Source: an uncultured Bacteroidales bacterium
Lineage (GTDB): Bacteria > Bacteroidota > Bacteroidia > Bacteroidales > Paludibacteraceae
Direction: 5' to 3'
Length of the DNA: 64,000 nt
Assembly (NCBI GenBank): GCA_900318245.1
Contig: ONJT01000009.1
Span: forward strand, 1 to 64,000
A program made the position numbers and the translations under genes. Below the pieces are notes generated by a model. The model saw nothing but the letters and a program-made list of their open reading frames with translations, was not told where the DNA came from and searched no databases. Each line of letters opens with the position of its first letter. Position 1 is the stretch's first letter. Positions 44,109 through 50,586 of this stretch are shown piece by piece.

Positions 44109-44515
44109 ACCCGGTAAATCTCCGTGAACATCCACCCGTAGAAGTGCTTGTAGCATGTACTTCCCTTCGGTATAGTTTCTCTATACTCCTCGTATTTCTG
44201 CTGCCAGATCCGCGCTTGCTCGATATCTTCTTCGCCGAACTCCTCCGGGTGATAGCATACCCGTTCGATATCGTGCGCCATCCGCTGCGCAGCCTTGATC
44301 ATCTCCCTGTTCCGCGTCGCGCCTTCCGCCCATGGCCCTTCGTGAAAATGGTAGGTGTACACCAAATGCACCTTACTTCCCGTCTCATCGATCCATTTCT
44401 CTCCCCAATAATGCCATTTGCAAACCAATCGCGCCCGATTAGCTTGCCCGTCTTTTACGCTGTCCAGCGCTCCGCGCACCGTATCAATTCCGTCAACATA
44501 TGTTACTCTTGCCAT
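44081..44515 (-). CDS. hypothetical protein, 144 aa
   Basis: Soluble protein of unknown family. It begins MARVTYVDGIDTVRGALDSVKD, has a basic/aromatic middle with His (RARLVCKWHYWGEKW, VYTYHFHEGPW) and a helical C-terminal half rich in Glu/Arg ending in a Tyr-rich GWMFTEIYRVVRNE. The start and the general layout loosely match the 116-residue protein at 553-903. Read leftward, AAGAAAGG precedes the ATG. No TAnnTTTG box was found upstream; the 390-base spacer on that side is full of hairpins. The last residues come from a short tandem repeat. Confidence 0.65.
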   Translation of the reverse strand: MARVTYVDGIDTVRGALDSVKDGQANRARLVCKWHYWGEKWIDETGSKVHLVYTYHFHEGPWAEGATRNREMIKAAQRMAHDIERVCYHPEEFGEEDIEQARIWQQKYEEYRETIPKGSTCYKHFYGWMFTEIYRVVRNERVKE

Positions 44516-44906
44516 ATTTTTTTCCTTTCTTGTTTTTTTATTAGCGTTTATGCGCCATGGAGAATTGCCTTAACTTGGCAATTCGAACGGCAGGATGTCC
44601 GTGACTGGGGGAGCGTCGCTCCAACCAGACCCATGTGCGGCTTCCTTTTCGTCAATTAGCCCCGCATCACATGCGGGTTTTGTCGTACCAATTACCTGCC
44701 ATTTATGGGGTAATCCTAGACTTTAGTCCTTCCCATACCCTAATCACACCCCGACAACTACCTATCATACTCTATGTCTGTTAGGTCGGACGTTATCCGA
44801 CAATAATTTTTGTTATGAAACTTTGGAACTTTGATACTTTTCGCTATAACTATCTGTATTTCTGATAGTTTGGGGAGTTTCTCTAAAGTTCCAAAGTTTC
44901 AAAGTA
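44516..44906. other. structured, hairpin-rich intergenic region
   Basis: No gene is visible in these 390 bases, but several perfect or near-perfect inverted repeats are: GAATTGCC/GGCAATTC around 44562-44584; CTGG-GGAGCG/CGCTCC-CCAG around 44605-44626; CCCGCAT/ATGCGGG at 44661-44677; GTCGGA/TCCGAC at 44785-44801; and a 16-bp stem GAAACTTTGGAACTTT (44817-44832) with AAAGTTCCAAAGTTTC (44885-44900), whose loop holds AACTATC/GATAGTT. It lies between two leftward genes and could be an untranslated leader, an RNA gene or debris of a mobile element. Confidence 0.6.
44661..44683 (+). terminator. CCCGCAT hairpin followed by TTTT (possible terminator or REP-like element)
   Basis: CCCGCAT at 44661-44667, loop CAC, ATGCGGG at 44671-44677, then TTTTG. 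The same stem with loop TGT lies inside the DUF3987-like gene at 45299-45315. Confidence 0.5.
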
Positions 44907-46235
44907 TCACGCTACCTTTTTATAGTTGCCATGGTTTTCCTTGGTTATTAGCCCCTGTTCTATCCATTGGTTGTTCCACCGTATTGCGCTGCTTCGTGAT
45001 ACTCCCTGACTTTTTGCTTCGCTTATGAGTTCTCCTAACGCATATTCTCCCTTCAACTGCTCGAACAACACTTTCCTTTGATCAATCGGCTTAATCTCCG
45101 GAACCACATCCTGCGCATCGCCGTCTATCATCCGGTATGCCGCCGCCAGATGCATCAACAACTTATTCCCAATCATCTCCGCCGTCTCATAATCCTCCTC
45201 CCTACAATAAATAGTATCGACCAAGCTTGGGCGATCTTTGTCTTCGTCTATTTTGTCCATTATGCCGGATGGTATCCGGCCTTCCGTATGTTCATTCCCC
45301 CGCATTGTATGCGGGTTTTCTCCCCCTCTCATCGCCGTCAATATCATCGCGATCCTTTCTATCTGCACCGCCATGCGGATGACGGCGGAGTGGAAGTTAT
45401 CGCCTAAGAGGCCGATCAGCGTTCCGTACTCCGTTTCTAAGTGCTCACCGAGTCGCTCTTTCTGCGCGTCGGTGAGGCTCCACTCGCGCTCGCCCGCGTT
45501 CATTAATGTCTCGTACGTGCGGAGGAGTCGCTGCCCGACAATTTTCGGTACCGCGCTCTGTCCGCCTTTGGACGAGACATAGCGTTTGTCAAACGGATTC
45601 GTGCCTTTGATGACTACCGTCAGCAAGCGCGAGAAATAACCATTCTCAACCGAAGGCACCAAGGCTTTGTACTGCCCGAACGTACCGGTCAGGAGCATAG
45701 AGAGACGCGGGTTCTTGATCTCCGAAGCGCCTTTGACGCGGTTGCGGGAGATAGATTCGTGTTCCGCGGCCTTGCGAAGGGCGGTGTTATAGTTCGCGGC
45801 CGAGGTGCGCCAGATATCCGTAATCACGCTGCCTTCGGACTCGTGCAGATAACCGCAACCGTTCTGTTCTGCCAGCGTTTTGTAGAACGCCGCCAAGGTG
45901 CTGTCGCCGGCGATGAGTAGCGGGTACTGCTCGTCAATCACGCGCGCCATCTCCAGCGCTTGGTTGGCAATTCCTTTGCCGCTTGCTGCCGCTGCGAGGA
46001 TAAAACATTGCAGGTTGGCGTAGTACTTCTTGCCCGTCGGGCCATAGGTGAAATACAGATTAGGTACGCACGCACTCGCGGCAGCAAGAGTTGCCATCAA
46101 GATGATGTCCTGCTCCTCCGGCGTCGAAGCCAGCGAAAGCATCTGTTGTACACTCTCAGGAAGTTTTTGCATGTCGAGATGCTCGACGATGCGGAGGTCT
46201 TCCTGTCCCTCCTTCGAATTAAGGTTTGTAAGCAT
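44907..46235 (-). CDS. DUF3987-family protein (mobile-element/primase-associated)
   Basis: A 442-residue protein matching the DUF3987 type common in Bacteroidota mobile elements. The N-terminal half contains LMATLAAASACVPNLYFTYG, FILAAAASGKGIANQALEMAR (a degenerate P-loop-like GSGKG), SVITDIWRTSAANYNTALRKA and LLTGTFGQYKALV. The C-terminal part is helical and ends in a small winged-helix-like segment (RSSAIRWNNQWIEQGLITKE). At about residues 307-324 a strange insertion (ENPHTMRGNEHTEGRIPSG) corresponds to two DNA palindromes and probably does not belong to the domain. The role of the family is not established. No clear promoter was found on its 5' side. Confidence 0.8.
   Translation of the reverse strand: MLTNLNSKEGQEDLRIVEHLDMQKLPESVQQMLSLASTPEEQDIILMATLAAASACVPNLYFTYGPTGKKYYANLQCFILAAAASGKGIANQALEMARVIDEQYPLLIAGDSTLAAFYKTLAEQNGCGYLHESEGSVITDIWRTSAANYNTALRKAAEHESISRNRVKGASEIKNPRLSMLLTGTFGQYKALVPSVENGYFSRLLTVVIKGTNPFDKRYVSSKGGQSAVPKIVGQRLLRTYETLMNAGEREWSLTDAQKERLGEHLETEYGTLIGLLGDNFHSAVIRMAVQIERIAMILTAMRGGENPHTMRGNEHTEGRIPSGIMDKIDEDKDRPSLVDTIYCREEDYETAEMIGNKLLMHLAAAYRMIDGDAQDVVPEIKPIDQRKVLFEQLKGEYALGELISEAKSQGVSRSSAIRWNNQWIEQGLITKENHGNYKKVA
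45264..45315. repeat. pair of palindromes inside the DUF3987-like gene
   Basis: GCCGGAT-GGT-ATCCGGC at 45264-45280 and CCCGCAT-TGT-ATGCGGG at 45299-45315, the second followed by TTTTC. The latter stem is identical to the intergenic hairpin at 44661-44677. They are translated in frame as a loop insertion. Confidence 0.75.
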
Positions 46236-46463
46236 AATAAAACAAGTTTTAGGTTTAACATTGTCGAGATCCCGTAATATCGAAATCTCGTGATCTCAAA
46301 AAGAGAATCTGCTACTAATATATACGGCCCTCCAAACTCTTACCCTCTATGCCTTCCCGCGCCTAGACCATCCTGCAACAGCAAACCTCCTTCTAAGTCA
46401 CAGATAATCAGTGCCTTACAAAAACCTATTTCCGGGCTGTTGCAAAAAAACGATAGTCTTTTT
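46236..46463. other. intergenic region without recognisable gene
   Basis: Contains GAGATC/GATCTC-type inverted repeats around 46264-46298 next to the start of the DUF3987-like gene, and a C-rich stretch. I see no gene and no clear leftward promoter. Confidence 0.4.
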
Positions 46464-46516
46464 TCTACAAAACTCTTGCATATATCAAAAATTTTTAGTA
46501 TCTTTGCAGAAAATTT
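46464..46516 (+). promoter_or_regulatory. 53-base promoter block of the BRO gene (copy 1)
   Basis: Contains TTG at 46476-46478, a 20-base spacer and TATCTTTG at 46499-46506. The block from TCTACAAAACTCTTGC to AAAATTT is repeated almost exactly at 47411-47463 before the RhuM-like gene. Confidence 0.85.
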
Positions 46517-46525
46517 GAAAGTGTT

Positions 46526-47386
46526 ATGGCTACGCATGATTTGGTGAAATTGTTCGATCAAACGAAGGTTCGCGTTGTGTGGGATGACGAGAAGGAGAAA
46601 TGGTTCTTCTCGGTCGTTGACGTGGTGGGCGTTCTTACAGAGAGCGCTGATTATCAGTTAGCTCGTAATTATTGGAAGGTGCTTAAGCACAGGTTGACTA
46701 AGGAGGGTTTTGAACCGGTTACAAATTGTAACCAGTTGAAATTGGTGGCGAATGATGGTAAGCGCAGAGAGACCGATGTTGCTGATTTAGAGGGTATTTT
46801 GCGTATCATACAGTCCATTCCTTCGAGGAAGGCAGAGCCGGTGAAGCGTTGGTTGGCGCAGGTGGGGAGCGAGCGGTTCTATCAGATGCAAGATCCGGAG
46901 CGCAGTATCGAGCAAGCAGTCAAAGATTATCGCCGTTTGGGCTATTCGGAAAACTGGATTAACCAACGCATCAAGACCATTGAGATACGCAAGGGCTTGA
47001 CCGACGAGTGGAAGCGTAGCGGTATTGAGGAAGAGTCCGATTATGCGGCATTGACGGATCTGATGAGCAAAGTGTGGAGCGGCATGACAACGCGTGAATA
47101 TAAGCATCATAAGGGCCTGACAAGTCAAAATCTGCGCGATAACATGACCAATATGGAATTGCTGCTCAATGCCTTGGCGGAGCAGACGGCTACCGACCTG
47201 AGCAAGGAACGCAATCCGGAAGGAATAGTAGAGGCGGCGCATGTGGCGAAAGATGGTGCAGAAGTGGCGCGCAACGCCCGTGCAGATATTGAGCATCGCC
47301 TTGGACACTCAGTAATTAGTAGCGATAAAGCCATTGATCATATCGCTCCGAAAGACGAGTTACCGTTTAATAAGGATGAGCAGTAG
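46526..47386 (+). CDS. BRO-family antirepressor-like protein
   Basis: A 286-residue protein. The N-terminal BRO-N domain (about residues 6-115) includes VRVVWDDEKEKWFFSVVDVVGVL and the KLKVANDGKRRETDVADLEGILRI region in shortened form. The C-terminal half (LSKVWSGMTTREYKHHKGL, LRDNMTNMELLLNALAEQTATDLS) is the DinD-like/'phage antirepressor' extension common in this phylum. BRO proteins come from phages and bind DNA; the function in cells is unclear. The gene has its own promoter and a terminator and shares its promoter block with the RhuM-like gene downstream. Confidence 0.87.
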   Translation: MATHDLVKLFDQTKVRVVWDDEKEKWFFSVVDVVGVLTESADYQLARNYWKVLKHRLTKEGFEPVTNCNQLKLVANDGKRRETDVADLEGILRIIQSIPSRKAEPVKRWLAQVGSERFYQMQDPERSIEQAVKDYRRLGYSENWINQRIKTIEIRKGLTDEWKRSGIEEESDYAALTDLMSKVWSGMTTREYKHHKGLTSQNLRDNMTNMELLLNALAEQTATDLSKERNPEGIVEAAHVAKDGAEVARNARADIEHRLGHSVISSDKAIDHIAPKDELPFNKDEQ

Positions 47387-47391
47387 AAAAG

Positions 47392-47410
47392 AGCGCTTCG
47401 GCGCTTTTTT
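47392..47410 (+). terminator. terminator after the BRO gene
   Basis: AGCGC-TTCG-GCGCT at 47392-47405 followed by six T. The tetraloop TTCG is typical of strong terminators. Confidence 0.9.
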
Positions 47411-47464
47411 TCTACAAAACTCTTGCGTATATCAAAAATTTTTAGTATCTTTGCAGAAAATTTT
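47411..47464 (+). promoter_or_regulatory. promoter block of the RhuM-like gene (copy 2)
   Basis: TTG at 47423-47425, a 20-base spacer and TATCTTTG at 47446-47453. It is almost identical to 46464-46516 over 53 bases, with one clear difference (CATATATC against CGTATATC). Confidence 0.85.
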
Positions 47465-47470
47465 GCAAAG

Positions 47471-48478
47471 ATGCCGAAAGATATAGCGTTTATATTGTAC
47501 AATACGCCCGAACATTCGGAGAAGGTGCAAGTCGTTGTCAGAGAGGAGACTCTCTGGATGACGCAGAAGGCCATGTCTGAGCTGTTTGGGGTGCACGTGC
47601 CGGCAATTAGTAAACACTTGAAGAATATCTTCGAGAGTGGTGAGCTGCAAGAGGAAGTGGTTGTTTCCAAAATGGAAATTACCACTCCACATGGCGCTTT
47701 GGCGGGTAAAACCCAAAGTAACGAGACGTCGTTTTACAACCTCGATGCGATTATCTCGGTGGGCTATCGCGTAAATTCTGTACAGGCGACACGTTTCCGC
47801 CAGTGGGCGACGAAGGTGCTGAACGAATATATTCGTAAGGGCTTCGTACTGGACGATGATCGCTTAAAGCAGGGTAAGACGGCCTTCGGTCAGGATTACT
47901 TCCGCGAGTTGCTCGAACGTGTTCGCTCCATCCGAGCTTCGGAGCGCCGTATATGGCAGCAGATTACGGATATATATGCCGAGTGCAGCATAGATTACGA
48001 TAAAAACTCGCAGACCACGCGCGACTTCTATGCTATGATTCAGAATAAGTTCCATTATGCGATTACGGGTAAGACAGCGGCGGAAATAGTTTTTGATGCC
48101 GCCGACCATACAAAACCGCATATGGGCCTGACTACTTGGAAAAACTCGCCGGAAGGGCGCATCTTGAAGTCAGACGTAACGATAGCGAAGAACTATCTGG
48201 ACGAGCAGCAGATTCGTCGTCTGGAGCGCGCAGTAACAGGATTCTTCGATTATATCGAGGACTTGATTGAGGAGGAGAATACGTTTACGATGCAGCAGTT
48301 TGCAAATAGCGTCAATGCGTTTTTGGAGTTCCGCAAGTTTAAGATTTTGCCGAATAAAGGGCGCGTTTCTAAGGCGCAGGCGGAAGAGAAGGCGGAGCAC
48401 GAGTATGAAGTCTTCAATAAGACGCAGCTGATTGAATCAGACTTTGATAAAGAAGTGAAACATCTGCTGGAGAAATAG
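47471..48478 (+). CDS. RhuM-family (virulence RhuM/Fic-associated type) protein
   Basis: A 335-residue protein of the RhuM family. The N-terminal domain (ILYNTPEHSEKVQVVVREETLWMTQKAMSELFGVHVPAISKHLKNIF) resembles a helix-turn-helix/KilA-N-like DNA-binding part, and NLDAIISVGYRVNSVQATRFRQWAT is the family signature. The C-terminal helical half has KFHYAITGKTAAEIVFDAADHTKPHMGL. RhuM proteins often lie in defence or virulence islands; their activity is not known. I chose ATG 47471 because the upstream codons lie in the promoter. It is followed by its own terminator. Confidence 0.88.
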   Translation: MPKDIAFILYNTPEHSEKVQVVVREETLWMTQKAMSELFGVHVPAISKHLKNIFESGELQEEVVVSKMEITTPHGALAGKTQSNETSFYNLDAIISVGYRVNSVQATRFRQWATKVLNEYIRKGFVLDDDRLKQGKTAFGQDYFRELLERVRSIRASERRIWQQITDIYAECSIDYDKNSQTTRDFYAMIQNKFHYAITGKTAAEIVFDAADHTKPHMGLTTWKNSPEGRILKSDVTIAKNYLDEQQIRRLERAVTGFFDYIEDLIEEENTFTMQQFANSVNAFLEFRKFKILPNKGRVSKAQAEEKAEHEYEVFNKTQLIESDFDKEVKHLLEK

Positions 48479-48488
48479 TGAAGAAAAA

Positions 48489-48509
48489 AGGCGCTTTAGC
48501 GCCTTTTTC
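48489..48509 (+). terminator. terminator after the RhuM-like gene
   Basis: AGGCGC-TTTA-GCGCCT at 48489-48504 followed by TTTTCT; an A-run precedes it, so it may also serve the leftward hipA gene. Confidence 0.85.
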
Positions 48510-48542
48510 TACTCGTTTCAGTTTTTTATTATCTTATAATTA

Positions 48543-49787
48543 TTAAAAAGTAATAAAAGTTGCGAACCGCCCCATCTCGTGGTCGGAAATGCCGCATTGG
48601 TGGGCGACTTTTCGAGCATACTTCATCGCGGCGTACACCTCGTTGATGATTTGCTTGGCTTGGGCGGCACTTAGCATGTAATCTCCGGCTGATGCTAACA
48701 GCACCTCTAATGAGGATTCATTGCTATCGCGGGAAACAAGTAGACTCTGTGTGCTAAAATCCGAGGGATTAAGGTCATAGGCCGGCGACCACGTCCACCC
48801 TTTCTCTGTTAGCAGAAACCCATGGTTGCGGAAATGGTCGTCGTGGTTATGGATTACAATAGAGAACGCTACTCGCCGATACAACTGCTCCAGCGTTTTT
48901 TGCACGTCCGCAAACCCGGTATTCCCGATGATTGCGTCGACTATATCCAGATAACCGTTCCCCGTCGTTGCATCTGCGCCATCTTGGAGACCGCATAAAG
49001 TCATTGCTGACGCGAAATGGATACGTAGCTCACCATCTCGATCAAAGCGTTTGGAGAGTAAGGTGTGGTGCTTCTGTCCAGGCAAGGTCAGTAATCGCAT
49101 CTCCGGCACTTCTATGCCCGCCATACTAGCCATCTTATGCGCCCAGAATTCCCATAACGCTACGTCATAATCGTCGTTGATAGACGGAATCTTAGCAATC
49201 CATAATGAACCATCCGTGTCTCGCACGTTCGCTTTCGGACGCGCACCTCCTAAGGAAGAACCTTGCTTGTATAGGCTCATTAACCATTCCTCGCGAATAG
49301 TGCCTCCTTGCTCATCCTGCCGCTCGTACTCCTGAGCCATGTCTACAAACTCCCGAAGATACGTAATCGGAGGAACCGGCGTATCGGTGTACGCAACACC
49401 TAATAAATCAGCTCCCGCGCGTAAGCGCAGTGCTCCCATACGAGTTGTGTCGTCTATCTGCGTCAAATAATCGACATCCGTTAGGCGATGCGCCGCCCGT
49501 CCTTCTTGGGTAGCCAATAGCCGCTCGCGTTTGTCTATCAATCGCCGTCCCCACCGATCCGGCATGGCATCTTGCAAAAATCCGAACAAACGCCCAGAAC
49601 CATACTGCGGACCGCCGGCGTTTTGCAAATCTCCGCTTAACTGTGTTTGTCTATGTTGTTTCAACCACCGGCTATCGTATTCCCATTGATAAGCGGCATT
49701 GCCACGTATCATATCGTAGCCCAGCGCTCCCACAAACTCTGCTTGCGGGAAACACTTTGCGTTCATATCTACTTGAAGGTACTTCAT
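48543..49787 (-). CDS. second HipA-family kinase toxin
   Basis: A 414-residue HipA-type kinase distinct from the one at 41629 (different length and little identity outside the motifs). Visible features are GRLFGFLQDAMPDRWGRRLI, the glycine loop GSSLGGARPKANV, the catalytic NHDDHFRN and the metal-binding SPAYDLNPS. All key residues are present. The start overlaps the HTH gene upstream by 4 bases. It converges with the RhuM-like gene. Confidence 0.9.
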   Translation of the reverse strand: MKYLQVDMNAKCFPQAEFVGALGYDMIRGNAAYQWEYDSRWLKQHRQTQLSGDLQNAGGPQYGSGRLFGFLQDAMPDRWGRRLIDKRERLLATQEGRAAHRLTDVDYLTQIDDTTRMGALRLRAGADLLGVAYTDTPVPPITYLREFVDMAQEYERQDEQGGTIREEWLMSLYKQGSSLGGARPKANVRDTDGSLWIAKIPSINDDYDVALWEFWAHKMASMAGIEVPEMRLLTLPGQKHHTLLSKRFDRDGELRIHFASAMTLCGLQDGADATTGNGYLDIVDAIIGNTGFADVQKTLEQLYRRVAFSIVIHNHDDHFRNHGFLLTEKGWTWSPAYDLNPSDFSTQSLLVSRDSNESSLEVLLASAGDYMLSAAQAKQIINEVYAAMKYARKVAHQCGISDHEMGRFATFITF

Positions 49788-50101
49788 TTCTTCGATGCGC
49801 GTTGGCGATGTTTCAAATCCAGATCCTGTAATGTGCGTCCCGTCTCGTCGTCTTTGGCAATCAAGCGGATGCTCTCATCCAGTCCTAATGCGAATAGGAT
49901 ACGTAGATAAATACCGATAGCCACGGTCGGCGTGCCGCGCTCTACGCGCATTATCGTCAACTCGCTGCAGCTCGCCCGTTCGGCAACCTGCGCTATACTT
50001 AAGTCGCGGCGTAAGCGCGCCAAACGAATCTGCTCTCCTACAATCTGCAGATTCTGCTCCGCTCTGCGCGGCAAAGTGTTAGCAATCGTACTCTTTGACA
50101 T
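49784..50101 (-). CDS. second HipB-like XRE-family regulator
   Basis: A 105-residue helix-turn-helix protein (about residues 18-80; EQIRLARLRRDLSIAQVAERASCSELTIMRVERG). The basic C-terminal tail KHRQRASKK may contact DNA. It is the presumed antitoxin and autorepressor of the adjacent HipA (4-base overlap). Its promoter lies at 50173-50203. Confidence 0.87.
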   Translation of the reverse strand: MSKSTIANTLPRRAEQNLQIVGEQIRLARLRRDLSIAQVAERASCSELTIMRVERGTPTVAIGIYLRILFALGLDESIRLIAKDDETGRTLQDLDLKHRQRASKK

Positions 50102-50172
50102 ATGCGTAATCTATCTTATAATATAGCATTTATGTGACTTTACTGTATTTTATGATGTTTTAAAATCCGCCG

Positions 50173-50203
50173 CAAAATTACTACAAATATTTGGAATACA
50201 CAA
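50173..50203 (-). promoter_or_regulatory. promoter of the second hipBA operon
   Basis: Read leftward: TTG at 50203-50201, a 20-base spacer, TAATTTTG at 50180-50173. The ATG is at 50101. Confidence 0.75.
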
Positions 50204-50252
50204 GGATTTGACGATAAAAATCGAATTTATTTGCATTTTTAGCGGTAAATAC

Positions 50253-50420
50253 TTGTTATTCGCACAAAAGTGCGGACGGAATTTCGGAGATGGAGAAGCC
50301 AATTGACTTTTGGCTTCGAAAAGGGAAGGACAGCGGGGAGCTTTGGCCGACCGAGAAATCCAGAGGGGCGTGCCGAAAGTACTACAAATATTAGTAACTT
50401 CTCGCACAAGTGCGTTTTGT
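50253..50420 (+). repeat. palindromic intergenic element B at the right side of the hip island
   Basis: TTCGCACAAAAGTGCGGACG with a following GAATTTCGGAGA matches element A (41109-41146) closely. GCCGAAAGTACT at 50371 and CTCGCACAAGTGCG at 50400-50413 match the other pieces near A (TCGAAAGTACT and CTCGCACAAGTGTGA), but in another order. GAAGCC/GGCTTC around 50297-50319 is a further inverted repeat. The spacer 50102-50586 has no gene. Confidence 0.5.
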
Positions 50421-50470
50421 TAAGTAAAAGTAGCACTTTTGTAATATTTTCCCGTTATTGTTAAGAAAAA

Positions 50471-50502
50471 TTTGTGTATTTGCGAAAAAAGTAGTACCTT
50501 TG
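50471..50502 (+). promoter_or_regulatory. promoter of the first giant surface-protein gene
   Basis: TTTG at 50471-50474, a 20-base spacer and TACCTTTG at 50495-50502. TTGTTAAGAAAA precedes the -33 element, as it does at the second giant gene (61700-61713). The 75-base leader contains a GCACACG/CGTGTGC stem with ACGTGAGCGTATGTGC inside. Confidence 0.8.
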
Positions 50503-50586
50503 CGCCGTTTTTATCGGCACACGTGAGCGTATGTGCAAGTATGCGTGTGCGAAAAGCGAGAAATTGAATAAAAATAAGTATAAAAA

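Noticed and set aside
44516-44906. Group II intron or retron in the hairpin-rich spacer
   Set aside because: No reverse transcriptase gene is nearby and the typical domain V or msr/msd structures were not found.
46236-46463. Insertion-sequence remnant next to the DUF3987-like gene
   Set aside because: Some short inverted repeats are present but no transposase fragment or target duplication could be recognised.
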